Below, one piece after another: positions 18,543 to 27,734 of a stretch of 64,000 nucleotides of DNA. Source of the stretch: Gottfriedia luciferensis (GTDB lineage Bacteria > Bacillota > Bacilli > Bacillales > Bacillaceae_G); NCBI RefSeq assembly GCF_001712755.1, contig NZ_MDKC01000032.1, positions 186,001 through 250,000 on the forward strand, read 5' to 3'. The notes under the pieces are model-generated. The model was not told where the DNA came from and ran no database searches. It saw only the letters and a program-made list of their open reading frames with translations. Position 1 is the first letter of the stretch, and every line of letters starts with the position of its first letter. The position numbers and the translations under genes were made by a program.

Positions 18543-18989
18543 TTAATGGCTGCAGCTATCTGTTTTGCAAGCATCTGGCCCATGTTCTACTTTTGAACCT
18601 GTCTCTCCACTTAATAAGTTACCGCCCGTTGACTTAATGATTTCGTCTGTCACACCATTTGAGATCGTATGTGCGATTAATTGAAGTAAGTCATTAACTT
18701 CTACTTGAGAAGATTGAAATTCTTGTACAACTGGAATTGTTTCTAGTTTTTCGTTTAATTCATCAAGCTCTTGTTCAACTTTTTTAAGTGCTTCTTTCTT
18801 ACCCCAGTGCTCTAAATTAACTGCTTGTTTTTGTAATGACTTAATTTCTTCAATATAAGCTCTTACAGTTTCACTCTCGTTAATTTGCGCTTCAGCACGT
18901 TTAAAAAAGTCTACTTCTTCTGTTTCAGAAATCATTACTGCTAATTCTTTTGCACGTTCAACGATATCCGTTTTTGTATATTTTCCCAT
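18543..18989 (-). CDS. ricA: RicA/YmcA, Y-complex regulator of RNA processing and development
   Basis: A 148-residue, largely helical protein starting [17 protein letters not shown]. Its ATG overlaps the miaB stop codon (TAATG). RicA (YmcA) acts with RicF (YlbF) and RicT (YaaT) in a complex that tunes RNase Y cleavage and promotes biofilm, competence and sporulation. The C-terminal PDACKTDSCSH tail carries the cysteine pair linked to the complex's iron-sulphur clusters. It shares the window with its likely partner rny (28740-30311). Confidence 0.9.
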   Translation of the reverse strand: MGKYTKTDIVERAKELAVMISETEEVDFFKRAEAQINESETVRAYIEEIKSLQKQAVNLEHWGKKEALKKVEQELDELNEKLETIPVVQEFQSSQVEVNDLLQLIAHTISNGVTDEIIKSTGGNLLSGETGSKVEHGPDACKTDSCSH

Positions 18990-20518
18990 TATAGCACCTC
19001 TACTGTTTCTTCTACTAATTCTCCATCTAATGACCATGTTTTAGCTTTTGTAACTTTTACTTTTACAATTTGACCAACGATTGATTTAGGACCTCTAAAG
19101 TTTACAAGTTTATTATAAGGAGTATACCCAGCAAGTACATCAGGGTTCTTCTTACTTTCTCCTTCTACTAATACATCAAGTATTTGACCTTCAAAACGTT
19201 TATTGAATTCAGCAGATTTTTCATTTACAAGATTGTTAAGTCGTTGTAATCTTTCCTTTTTCACGCTTTCTGGTACATTATCTACCATTTTTGCAGCTGG
19301 TGTACCTTCACGTGGTGAATAAATGAAAGTAAATGCTAAATCAAAACCAACTTCTTCATATAAAGTCATCGTTTCTTCGAATTGCTCATCCGTTTCATTT
19401 GGGAATCCAACAATGATATCTGTTGTAAATGAAATTTGTGGCATTGCTGTTTTTAATTTTCTTACAAGTTCTAAATATTGTTCACGATCATATTTACGTG
19501 ACATTAGTTTTAGAACTTCAGAGCTACCAGATTGAACTGGTAAGTGAATATGTGGCATTAAGTTGCCACCTTTTGCTAATACTTCTATTAAATGATCATC
19601 AAAATCACGTGGATGACTTGTTGTAAAACGAACACGAGGGATACCAATTTTACGGATTTCATCCATTAAATGACCTAATCCATATTTACCATCATCTAAG
19701 TCTTTACCATAAGCATTAACATTTTGACCTAATAAAGTAACTTCTTTATAGCCCAGTCTAGCTAATTCACGTACTTCATTGATGATATCCTCTGGTTGAC
19801 GACTACGTTCTTTACCACGTGTGTAAGGAACAATACAGTACGTACAGAATTTATCACAGCCATACATAATATTAACCCATGCTTTAATTTCTCCACGACG
19901 TACTTTTGGAAGGTTCTCAATTACATCCCCTTCTTTTGACCATACTTCAATCACCATTTCTTTACTAAACATCGCTTCTTGAATAATAAATGGTAATCTA
20001 TGAATATTATGTGTACCAAATACCATATCTATAAATGAATGTTTTTGTAAGATTCGATTAACAACTGCTTCTTCTTGAGACATACAACCACAAATACCGA
20101 TTAATAGATCTGGTCTTTGAAGTTTTAACGGTTTTAAGTGACCAATTTCACCAAACACTTTATTTTCAGCGTTTTCTCGAATTGCACATGTATTTAATAG
20201 AATAATATCAGCATCTTCAACTGATGTAGCTACTTCATAACCCATCGTCGTTAAAATACCTGCCATAACTTCTGTGTCATGTTCATTCATTTGGCAGCCA
20301 TATGTACGGATTAAGAATTTTTTACCTACACCTGAATTTCTCATCTCTTCAGGAATTTCAAAACCACGATCATAAGTAACTTCTTCTTTACCTCGACGCT
20401 TTGCATCAGCTAAAGATGGAGCTTGGTAAACTTTTTCAAAATATTTACTATAATCTTTATCATTTTTATCTTTTGAATTATTTATATTAGTGCCTTGAAG
20501 GCGTTGTTGTTCATTCAT
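18989..20518 (-). CDS. miaB: tRNA-2-methylthio-N6-dimethylallyladenosine synthase MiaB
   Basis: A 509-residue radical-SAM methylthiotransferase that adds the 2-methylthio group to i6A37 in tRNAs. The ATG at 20518 follows AAAGGAG; the in-frame start at 20551 is not needed. The N-terminal cluster-binding domain has [28 protein letters not shown] and GICGCMSQ (three Cys). The radical-SAM motif is [26 protein letters not shown] domain ends the protein ([14 protein letters not shown]). The same length as in B. subtilis. It overlaps ricA by one base, so the two are translationally coupled. Confidence 0.95.
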   Translation of the reverse strand: MNEQQRLQGTNINNSKDKNDKDYSKYFEKVYQAPSLADAKRRGKEEVTYDRGFEIPEEMRNSGVGKKFLIRTYGCQMNEHDTEVMAGILTTMGYEVATSVEDADIILLNTCAIRENAENKVFGEIGHLKPLKLQRPDLLIGICGCMSQEEAVVNRILQKHSFIDMVFGTHNIHRLPFIIQEAMFSKEMVIEVWSKEGDVIENLPKVRRGEIKAWVNIMYGCDKFCTYCIVPYTRGKERSRQPEDIINEVRELARLGYKEVTLLGQNVNAYGKDLDDGKYGLGHLMDEIRKIGIPRVRFTTSHPRDFDDHLIEVLAKGGNLMPHIHLPVQSGSSEVLKLMSRKYDREQYLELVRKLKTAMPQISFTTDIIVGFPNETDEQFEETMTLYEEVGFDLAFTFIYSPREGTPAAKMVDNVPESVKKERLQRLNNLVNEKSAEFNKRFEGQILDVLVEGESKKNPDVLAGYTPYNKLVNFRGPKSIVGQIVKVKVTKAKTWSLDGELVEETVEVL

Positions 20519-20784
20519 GAAACAATCTCCTTTCTTCTCGAGCGTCCACACATTACTTAAGTATATAACGTTATTCTACAATATACAATGTGCGTTAGGC
20601 AAAAAAGAAAGCTGATAATACTAGTATATTTGAATAATTTTATCCAATATTATAAAAACAATTCTTAAAAAGAATAAAGCGCTTTAATGATTGATTGAAG
20701 AATGTTGATTCAGGTTATATGGTCCACACTCTTGGAACCGTAACTCGAGTCCTCTCTAAACCTAAAAAACACCTTTTTCAACAT

Positions 20785-20813
20785 AAAAAGAGAATCCATC
20801 AAAGGATTCTCTT
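20785..20813 (-). terminator. Terminator of the MraY-like gene
   Basis: Perfect hairpin AAGAGAATCC-ATCAAA-GGATTCTCTT with the U-tract on the minus transcript, 20 bases after the stop. Confidence 0.85.
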
Positions 20814-20833
20814 AAATTCATTGAGTTCATAAT

Positions 20834-21784
20834 TTACATAAAAAAATAAAAATATAAGTAGCTTAAGAAACAACCTGTCCAAGAAACAATCGTAAAATTC
20901 ATGACAATGACATTTTCTGACCAACCATATTTAATTCCATAATGAAAATGTATAGGTGCCATTAGAAATAATCTTTTTCTTGTTCTTTTAAAGTAGAAAA
21001 CTTGAAAAATAACGGAAAACTGTTCAGCTAAATAAATAAAAAACAACATTGGAATCAAGATCTCTACTTTTTCAATTATCGCTAAAAATGATAACGAACC
21101 ACCGATTGCCATTGAACCTGTGTCGCCCATAAAAGCCTTAGCTGGATATAAGTTATAAATTAAAAAACCAGCTAAACTAGCGATCATTATGAGACTAAAA
21201 ATTTTCACTTCAATATGATCTGAAATCAGAAAAAAGAAAAAGAAGGTAGGGATTGATACCATACCAAGCAGTCCGTCCATCCCGTCAGTAAAGTTAATAG
21301 CATTAGCTGATCCTACAATAAATAAAGTGATTAAGGCCAAATAAACCCATAATGGTAAAAAGATACTTATCGAATCGGTAATCCGAAAGGTTGTGTCTAC
21401 TTCAAAAAAATTAATTAAAACAATAAGTAAAAAAATAGTAAATGAAAATTGAAAAACTAGTTTTGTTTTAGCTGATATTCCTCCTGGATCCTGTTTTGAT
21501 GCTTTCCAAAAGTCATCAAGAAAACCAACAACACTGAATAAAATAAAAGTTCCAACTAAAAAAAGCATAAGTGGACTTGAATAATTAACGAAAGCTACTA
21601 AAATACCTATCAAAAATATACTTCCCAGCATTAAAGGAGTTCCTTTTTTATTATGGTGTTCAGCTGGTAATTCCGCTCTAATAGGTTGAGTCAACTTCAA
21701 TCTTCTTAACGTAGCAATTAAAAAAGGTGAAAGAATACTTACCAAAATAAACGTAATTAAAGCAGGTACGAGTGAGGATAACAA
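20834..21784 (-). CDS. MraY-like phospho-N-acetylmuramoyl-pentapeptide transferase, second copy
   Basis: A 316-residue polytopic protein with about ten membrane helices. MraY hallmarks are HHNKKGTPLM (43-52), the DD pair in FLDDFWK (90-91), NAINFTDGMDGL (161-172) and NLYPAKAFMGDTGSMAIGG (211-229). Canonical MraY makes lipid I and ends with a PIHHHFE loop; here it reads PIHFHYG (277-283), with Phe replacing the middle His. The gene is alone, far from any division/cell-wall cluster, between miaB and a GNAT gene. It is therefore a paralogue, perhaps for a stage-specific or stress-specific envelope polymer. Whether it still makes lipid I is open. Confidence 0.8.
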   Translation of the reverse strand: MLSSLVPALITFILVSILSPFLIATLRRLKLTQPIRAELPAEHHNKKGTPLMLGSIFLIGILVAFVNYSSPLMLFLVGTFILFSVVGFLDDFWKASKQDPGGISAKTKLVFQFSFTIFLLIVLINFFEVDTTFRITDSISIFLPLWVYLALITLFIVGSANAINFTDGMDGLLGMVSIPTFFFFFLISDHIEVKIFSLIMIASLAGFLIYNLYPAKAFMGDTGSMAIGGSLSFLAIIEKVEILIPMLFFIYLAEQFSVIFQVFYFKRTRKRLFLMAPIHFHYGIKYGWSENVIVMNFTIVSWTGCFLSYLYFYFFM

Positions 21785-21897
21785 AATTTTTCTCCTTTCT
21801 ATTATTTCTAATTAAGAAATTCGATAATATCAAGCGATTTCCTTTATTTGCCTATTTTTTAATTTAAGAATTCAATTTAGTGTTACTTTGTTATTAG

Positions 21898-21936
21898 AAA
21901 ATGGAGGGTCTCCAAAATTGGAAACCTCTATTTTTT
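21898..21936. terminator. Hairpin upstream of the MraY paralogue
   Basis: Imperfect stem AAAATGGAGGGTCTCCA / TTGGAAACCTCTATTTT with A/T tails. It is placed to end transcription coming from the GNAT gene, or to attenuate the downstream gene. Confidence 0.5.
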
Positions 21937-22017
21937 AATATGGTATCCTTAGAGAATCTTTAAATGTTGATAAAACTGTAGATTTAAAAACAGAAGTGAT
22001 AAATAATGACTAGGCTG

Positions 22018-22105
22018 CAAATAAGAGTTTTGGAATGCCAAATAAAGGGTTCTTCTGTAAAAACAAATGATGAAATTGGTAATTAAACAGTGGTTTGCAG
22101 ATAAA
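22018..22105. repeat. Decayed copy of the 21-bp repeat family
   Basis: Motifs CAAATAA at 22018 and CAAATAAA at 22039 are exactly 21 bases apart. They are followed by weaker versions (CAAATGA near 22064, AATTAAA near 22081, CAGATAAA near 22098). The unit resembles the array at 9553-9735 read on its minus strand (GCAAATAAAA). It is noncoding and downstream of the GNAT gene. Confidence 0.45.
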
Positions 22106-22118
22106 ACCTGAAAAATTG

Positions 22119-22664
22119 CTATTTTAATCTATCGCTGACTTTAATTTTCCAAATCATATGATCAGATCCCTTATCCCAATAGTCCTTTAATAAATAATCA
22201 GGTTCGCCAAATTTCTTTTTCCAGATTTTTTGGGCATTACAATAGCCACTATCTAAACAAAATTCTTCTATCCCTTTATTGTGTAAAGTAACGAACATAT
22301 TCTTTAATAATAAATTTCCTATTCCATTTTTTTGATAGTCTGGATGTACAAATACAGTACCGACCTCAGGTAGCCCTTTTAATTCATTGTTTGTACAATT
22401 TAAAATAAGATCACTAGCTGGACCATATTCAATCGAACCAATAATCTTTTCGTTATTTAACGCAATCAAAAAATATCGTTCTTCACCATTACTTTCAAAA
22501 TCATTTTCTAGATAAATTCCTTTTGTTTTGATTTCTTCCTTCATACTTTCCACTTGATTGCTAATACCTTCTTTTGTAAAAGTATCTATAATCACTATTT
22601 TAAAAAATTGATTTAATTCTTTAATGTCTTCTATTATCGGTCTTCTTATTTTTATATTCATCAT
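22119..22664 (-). CDS. GNAT-family N-acetyltransferase
   Basis: A 181-residue protein; ATG 22664 lies 7 bases after AGGAG. The acetyl-CoA binding core is VGTVFVHPDYQKNGIGNLLLKNM, with the Q/R-x-x-G-x-G/A variant QKNGIG. GSIEYGPASDLIL before it is the preceding strand. The C-terminal part resembles small-molecule or ribosomal-protein acetyltransferases, but the acceptor cannot be named. It stands alone between repeat-bearing spacers. Confidence 0.8.
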   Translation of the reverse strand: MMNIKIRRPIIEDIKELNQFFKIVIIDTFTKEGISNQVESMKEEIKTKGIYLENDFESNGEERYFLIALNNEKIIGSIEYGPASDLILNCTNNELKGLPEVGTVFVHPDYQKNGIGNLLLKNMFVTLHNKGIEEFCLDSGYCNAQKIWKKKFGEPDYLLKDYWDKGSDHMIWKIKVSDRLK

Positions 22665-22752
22665 CAAAACACTCCTAACTACAAATTACTTCAACATCAA
22701 ATGGCAGTATCCTTCATAATAGATTGTCATGATTGTCCATATCTAAAATAAA

Positions 22753-22782
22753 AAAAAACTCCTCAAAAAGTGAGGAGTTTTT
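22753..22782. terminator. Terminator hairpin, copy 1
   Basis: AAAAACTCCTCA-AAAAG-TGAGGAGTTTTT. It has the same stem as the hairpin at 23304-23333; the two bracket a 520-base gene-free region that contains the GC-rich repeat. Confidence 0.75.
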
Positions 22783-22845
22783 CCATGTTGTTGAAAAACA
22801 ACCTTGTCAATTTAATTACCAAATTTTCGTAAAAGGAGTAGAGTG

Positions 22846-22978
22846 ATGTTGATTTCCACTACAGTATTCTCGCTTTCCATGGGGCGAGATTCTTTAGCCT
22901 CCTCGGCAAGCCTGCGGGGTCTCAGCCTTCCCGCTAATCCCATAGGAGTCGAGCATCCCTTTCGTTCCAATCAACTTA
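22846..22978 (+). repeat. GC-rich Bacillaceae interspersed repeat, copy A
   Basis: About 130 bases, much richer in G+C than the surroundings, with landmarks TTGATTTCCACT, GCTTTCCATGGGGCGAG, AGCCTCCTCGGC, CCTGCGGGGTCTCA, CCCATAGGAGTC and CGTTCCAATCA. It aligns along its length with copy B at 39662-39784. I recognise this type of element from many Bacillaceae genomes. It is noncoding; the overlapping open frame is accidental. The rest of 22783-23303 shows no gene. Confidence 0.8.
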
Positions 22979-23303
22979 TTCATCGAAAAAAGTCTGCAAT
23001 AAATCCTAATCAGATTGCCTTTACTAGAGTAACCCAACTATTTTATATTAATCAGCTTGTAGGTCAATAAATATCGAACATTAATTAAACTAAACAACTG
23101 AATTTTTTTTTATAAAAATTAACCCATAGTATTTTTATCTTCTGAAAAAATCATTACTAGTGATTATTGGAATCATGAAATTACTCAACCATATTAATAT
23201 TTAAAACCTTAATAGATCATCCCAGAAATGATAATTTCATCATTAAATAAATGTTCATTTAATGTCCGTTTCCCTATTGACCATTTTATATTTCAACACT
23301 TTG

Positions 23304-23333
23304 AAAAAACTCCTCAAAAAATGAGGAGTTTTT
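23304..23333 (-). terminator. Terminator of korA-korB (hairpin copy 2)
   Basis: AAAAACTCCTCA-AAAAA-TGAGGAGTTTTT, 8 bases after the korB stop, with an A run that gives the U-tract on the minus strand. Confidence 0.85.
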
Positions 23334-23340
23334 CTTTTTA

Positions 23341-24207
23341 TTACATGAATTCAGCAACTAATTTTTCGAATTGTGCTTTTTCTAATTGAAGTTCTGATTC
23401 AACTAATGGTTCTTCACTGTATCCAGAAATTAATTGTTGGTATGATTTTTGCTCTTTGTTTTGGTAGATAAGACCAGTTACTAAACCTTTATTTTGCATT
23501 AATGTTTGCATAGCCATTTCTTTGTTTGATGGATCATATCCTTCAACATCAGAAAGTTTAACAAGATTTTCTTTAAACCAGTCATATGTGTTTACTTTAT
23601 TGTAAGTTACACATGGGCTGAATACGTTAATTAAAGAGAAACCTTTGTGGTTAATACCTTGCTCAATTAATGAAGTTAATTCTTTTAAATCACTTGAGAA
23701 ACTTTGAGCTACGAATGTTCCACCAGCTGTTAATGCCATTTCCATTACTGAAAGTGCAGATTCAACAGAACCTTGTGGCGTACTCTTAGTTTTGAATCCT
23801 ACATCACTACGAGGTGATGTTTGACCTTTTGTTAGACCATAGATTTGGTTGTCCATTACGATATACGTAATGTCGATGTTACGACGAATTGCATGGATTG
23901 TATGACCTAAACCGATAGCGAATCCATCACCGTCACCACCAGAAGCGATAACAGTTAGATCACGGTTAGCCATTTTTACACCTTGTGCAATTGGAAGTGA
24001 ACGACCATGGATACCATGTAAACCGTAAGAGTTAATATATCCAGAAATACGACCAGAACATCCAATACCAGAAATTACTGCAAGGTTATCAGGTTCTAAA
24101 CCAACATTCGCTGCTGCACGTTGAATAGATGCTTGTACAGAGAAGTCTCCACATCCTGGGCACCAGTTTGGTTTAATATTATTACGAAATTCTTTAAATG
24201 TTGCCAT
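23341..24207 (-). CDS. korB: 2-oxoacid:ferredoxin oxidoreductase, beta subunit
   Basis: A 288-residue TPP-binding subunit that decarboxylates a 2-oxoacid (probably 2-oxoglutarate) to its acyl-CoA and reduces ferredoxin. CPGCGDFSVQASIQRA holds iron-sulphur cysteines. GGDGDGFAIGLGHTIHAIRRN is the TPP/Mg motif, and IYGLTKGQTSPRS is family-specific. FSPCVTYN carries a further cluster Cys. It overlaps the alpha-subunit gene by 14 bases, so the two are made together. Confidence 0.9.
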   Translation of the reverse strand: MATFKEFRNNIKPNWCPGCGDFSVQASIQRAAANVGLEPDNLAVISGIGCSGRISGYINSYGLHGIHGRSLPIAQGVKMANRDLTVIASGGDGDGFAIGLGHTIHAIRRNIDITYIVMDNQIYGLTKGQTSPRSDVGFKTKSTPQGSVESALSVMEMALTAGGTFVAQSFSSDLKELTSLIEQGINHKGFSLINVFSPCVTYNKVNTYDWFKENLVKLSDVEGYDPSNKEMAMQTLMQNKGLVTGLIYQNKEQKSYQQLISGYSEEPLVESELQLEKAQFEKLVAEFM

Positions 24208-25951
24208 TTAGAACAACTCCTTCCTTGCAAGTATTGTAAATTTCTTTTGGTAAGAAAGGATTTCCATCATATTTTAGTAAGCTTGAAATCTTTTCTGCAT
24301 GACCACAATTCATTTTGATAATGCTTGCTAATTGACCAGTAGCATTATTTTCAACTACGATTACACGCTTAGCTTTTTTAAGCTCAGGCATTAATTCGTT
24401 TGTTGGGAATGGGTGAATTAGACGGATATGAGCATGGTTAACTTTGATACCATCTTGCTCTAAACGAACCATTGCTTCTTCAATCGCACCACGAGTTGAG
24501 TTGAAACCAACTAGTAATACATCAGCATCTTCGTGTTTAGAGTTCACTAACACTGGGTTAGGGAATTTTAGGTTATTTAATTTACGCATACGTTTATCCA
24601 TTTGTTGATTACGGTTAATTGGTGATTCTGATGGTTTACCCATTTCATCATGCTCAACACCTGTTACGTGGTGAATTCCACCTTTCATACCTGGTACTAC
24701 ACGAGGAGAAACGCCATCTTCAGTCACTTCATAACGTTTGAAGTACTCTTTGTTTTCAGATACAGGTAATTCTTGTTTGTAATCAAACTTACCACGGCGA
24801 ATTTGTACTTTTTCAAATTGAAGTGGCTCAACAGTTTGTTTACCTAAAGAAAGTTGTAAGTCAGTAATTACGATTACAGGTACTTGGAATTCTTCAGCTA
24901 CGTTAAACGCTTCCACCATATCGTAGAATCCTTCTTCTACTGTACTTGGAGCGATTACTACTTTCGGAATTTCACCGTGAGTTCCGTAGATCATAGCCAT
25001 TAAGTCTGATTGCTCTTGTTTAGTTGGAAGACCAGTACTTGGACCACCACGTTGAGTATCAACGATTACTAAAGGAACCTCAGTCATACCAGAAAGACCG
25101 ATTGCTTCCATCATTAATGAAAGACCAGGACCTGCAGATGATGTTAATGTACGAACACCAGCATAGTTAGCACCGATTGCCATTGTACATGCAGCAATTT
25201 CGTCTTCAGTTTGAATAACTGCTCCACCATACTGAGGTAATTTTTTGATTAAGTATTCCATAATTTCAGATGCTGGCGTAATTGGATACGCTGCCATAAA
25301 ACGAGAACCACCTGCTAATGCACCCATTGCGATTGCATCGTTACCGATTAGGAACATACGTTTTTTACCATCAGCTTCTGATAATTGCATTTTATTTACA
25401 TTCACGCCAAGCATTTCTCTCATTTCTTCTGCTCCACGTGCGATTGCTTCTATGTTTTTCTCAACAATTTGTTGACCTTTTTTACCAAAAATTTCATCTA
25501 CAACTTCTCTGAACACTTCAATTGATAGACCTAAAATTGCACTTGAAGCTCCAACTGCAACCATGTTTTTCATTAATGAAGTACCTAGTTCAGTTGCTAA
25601 TTCTGTAAATGGAATTGAATAAAGTGTTACGTCAGTTGAATCTGGAATTGTCGGATTAAATTTAGCATCAGCAATTACGATACCGCCTTTGCGTAATTCA
25701 TAAAAGTTTACATCGATTGTTTCTTGGTCAAATGCTACTAAAATATCTAAGTCATCTGAAATTGCACGAACTTCAGTTGTACTTACACGAATTTTGTTAT
25801 TAGTGTGACCACCTTTAATACGAGAAGAGAAATGACGATATCCGTATAAGTAGTAACCTAAACGGTTTAGCGCAATTGCAAAAATCTCACCTGTACTTTC
25901 GATACCTTCACCCTGTTGTCCTCCAACTTTCCACGAAAGTTGTTCAATCAT
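24194..25951 (-). CDS. korA: 2-oxoacid:ferredoxin oxidoreductase, alpha subunit (gamma-alpha fusion)
   Basis: A 585-residue fused subunit. Residues about 1-180 form the gamma domain (KVGGQQGEGIESTGEIFA; RHFSSRIKGGHTNNKIR). Residues about 200-585 form the alpha domain with AAYPITPASEIMEYL, TSSAGPGLSLMMEA and QRGGPSTGLPTKQEQSDL. Together with KorB it forms the CoA-dependent oxidoreductase seen in many aerobic Bacilli. It is normally located near miaB and ymdB, as here. Confidence 0.9.
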   Translation of the reverse strand: MIEQLSWKVGGQQGEGIESTGEIFAIALNRLGYYLYGYRHFSSRIKGGHTNNKIRVSTTEVRAISDDLDILVAFDQETIDVNFYELRKGGIVIADAKFNPTIPDSTDVTLYSIPFTELATELGTSLMKNMVAVGASSAILGLSIEVFREVVDEIFGKKGQQIVEKNIEAIARGAEEMREMLGVNVNKMQLSEADGKKRMFLIGNDAIAMGALAGGSRFMAAYPITPASEIMEYLIKKLPQYGGAVIQTEDEIAACTMAIGANYAGVRTLTSSAGPGLSLMMEAIGLSGMTEVPLVIVDTQRGGPSTGLPTKQEQSDLMAMIYGTHGEIPKVVIAPSTVEEGFYDMVEAFNVAEEFQVPVIVITDLQLSLGKQTVEPLQFEKVQIRRGKFDYKQELPVSENKEYFKRYEVTEDGVSPRVVPGMKGGIHHVTGVEHDEMGKPSESPINRNQQMDKRMRKLNNLKFPNPVLVNSKHEDADVLLVGFNSTRGAIEEAMVRLEQDGIKVNHAHIRLIHPFPTNELMPELKKAKRVIVVENNATGQLASIIKMNCGHAEKISSLLKYDGNPFLPKEIYNTCKEGVVLNGNI

Positions 25952-26038
25952 TTCCTACACCCCTTTGAATGCCCTCATTCGTAATAAATTAAATTATAAA
26001 TGGATAATTTTTTTGCATATCATTCATTTTTTATAAAA

Positions 26039-26093
26039 GAATGAAAGCGATTTAAAACATATCTTTTGATATGAGTTAATTCGCTTTCAATTC
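26039..26093. terminator. Long hairpin between dipeptidase and korA
   Basis: Arms GAATGAAAGCGA...TCGCTTTCAATTC with inner ACATATC/GATATG. It could end the dipeptidase transcript; the downstream T-tract is only moderate, so a regulatory role upstream of korA is also possible. Confidence 0.5.
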
Positions 26094-26180
26094 TAGACCT
26101 ATTAATCAAAAAAATCAATGATTTTGAAAGAAATTATTCCTTTAATTTTTATATTTTTATTATTCTGAACAAGTAACGTG

Positions 26181-27107
26181 TTATTTGTAATGTATATATG
26201 ATGAATAATTCTCATACATAAAGCCTTTAACCTGCTGTTCTGTATAGTGTTTAAGCAATTCATTTGTTAAATTTTGATAAAGACCTACGTGATGTAAATT
26301 TGTTGGATGAGTATCGATTCCATCAAAATCTGATCCCATCGCGATAAATTTTTCTCCACCTAGAGAGCACATATAATCGATATGTTTAAGAATATCTGAA
26401 ATATTTGCGACACCTTCATCAACTAAAAAAGTAGGATAGAAATTAATCCCGACTATTGCTCCTCTATTAAACATAGCCTTTAGCTGTTCATCATTTAAAT
26501 TTCTTGGATGTTTACAAATCGCTTTAGCATTTGAATGAGTCGCAGTTGGATATTTTGCTTGTTCAAATGCATCCCAAAACGCGGCTTCAGTACAATGAGA
26601 AAGATCACACCACATATTATGCTCATTTAAGTAATGAACTACACTTCTTCCAAAATTAGTTAAACCACCATTTCTTTCCTCAAGAATTCCATCCGCAGCT
26701 TCGTTTGCATAATTCCATACTAGACCGACACTACGTACCCCTAGACGATGTAATATCTTTAAGCGATTAATATCACCTAAAAGTGCATCACAGCCCTCTA
26801 GCGTCAAAATAGCACCCATTTCGTGACTTTTTAATCCAACTTCATCTTCTTTTGTTCGAATAACTTTTATATTATTATTTTCTGTTGCTACTTTTTCATA
26901 AAAAAGTGTTACACATTGAAGAGCTGCATCAAATTTGATTAGTTTATGTATACTTTCAGGAATATAAATCGCATAACATTGTATTTTACTATTCCCTTGT
27001 TTTAATCGATTAACTGAAACTTGTAAGGAATCATCATTTTCAAAATTGATCGAAGGCTTTTCTAGTAATTTCATCAATACATCACAATGAGCATCAAAAA
27101 CTTTCAT
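26181..27107 (-). CDS. Membrane-dipeptidase family (M19) hydrolase
   Basis: A 308-residue zinc dipeptidase. The first metal pair is in FDAHCDVL (His-x-Asp), the bridging Glu probably in LTLEGCDALL, then His in DLSHCTEAAFWD and THSNAKAICKHPRN, and Asp in MGSDFDGID. The family hydrolyses dipeptides, including D-amino-acid-containing ones. There is no signal peptide, so it is cytoplasmic. It sits upstream of korA and downstream of spoVS, as a single gene. Confidence 0.88.
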   Translation of the reverse strand: MKVFDAHCDVLMKLLEKPSINFENDDSLQVSVNRLKQGNSKIQCYAIYIPESIHKLIKFDAALQCVTLFYEKVATENNNIKVIRTKEDEVGLKSHEMGAILTLEGCDALLGDINRLKILHRLGVRSVGLVWNYANEAADGILEERNGGLTNFGRSVVHYLNEHNMWCDLSHCTEAAFWDAFEQAKYPTATHSNAKAICKHPRNLNDEQLKAMFNRGAIVGINFYPTFLVDEGVANISDILKHIDYMCSLGGEKFIAMGSDFDGIDTHPTNLHHVGLYQNLTNELLKHYTEQQVKGFMYENYSSYIHYK

Positions 27108-27311
27108 AAATTAACACCCTCCTATTTTTTTGACTATTGAAATTAGTGTAACATATTAATAATTCGAATAATAAAAGTAATAATTATACGCAAAAAAACT
27201 CGTCGACTAAACGAGCTTTCGAGTTGGAGCTAAAGTCTTAGGTACACTTTTTAATTACAATTTTGCGTAATCTGACTTGCTAACACTTACTCTTCCTTGA
27301 ATTAAAAATAA

Positions 27312-27343
27312 AACAACCTGTCGCTTTAGGCTAACAGGTTGTT
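27312..27343 (-). terminator. Terminator of spoVS
   Basis: Hairpin AACAACCTGT...ACAGGTTGTT directly after the spoVS stop. A second small hairpin (CTCGT/ACGAG followed by T7 on the minus strand) lies near 27190-27215. Confidence 0.75.
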
Positions 27344-27347
27344 ATTA

Positions 27348-27608
27348 TTAACGAGGCTCTACGATTAATTTTATCGCTGTACGCTCTTCCCCATCGATTT
27401 GAATATCTGTAAATGCAGGGATACAAATAAGGTCTACACCACTTGGTGCAACGAATCCTCTTGCAATTGCAACTGCTTTTACAGCTTGGTTTAACGCGCC
27501 AGCACCAATTGCTTGAATTTCTGCTGAACCACGCTCTCTCAATACACCTGCAAGTGCTCCTGCTACAGAATTAGGGTTTGACTTTGCTGAAACTTTTAAT
27601 ATTTCCAT
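27348..27608 (-). CDS. spoVS: Stage V sporulation protein S
   Basis: An 86-residue Alba-like protein, full length. MEILKVSAKSNPNSVAGALAG and GAGALNQAVKAVAIARGFVAP are near-invariant in the family. In B. subtilis SpoVS is needed for coat assembly and for passage beyond stage V. A strong AAGGAGG lies before the ATG. In B. subtilis tdh and kbl follow spoVS; here a dipeptidase follows instead. Confidence 0.96.
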   Translation of the reverse strand: MEILKVSAKSNPNSVAGALAGVLRERGSAEIQAIGAGALNQAVKAVAIARGFVAPSGVDLICIPAFTDIQIDGEERTAIKLIVEPR

Positions 27609-27734
27609 TCCTGATCCTCCTTGTACTTACAAAGCTATTATTGTGTACAATAAAAACTATTCTCGATAACAAGAAGTTATTCCTGCAAATATTTAAAAGT
27701 TTTTTAAAAATTTTCACAATTCTTTTAATTAATA

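Noticed and set aside
22843-23070. ORF of 75 residues over the GC-rich repeat
   Set aside because: The same repeat at 39662 gives a different frame; the open frame is a composition effect.
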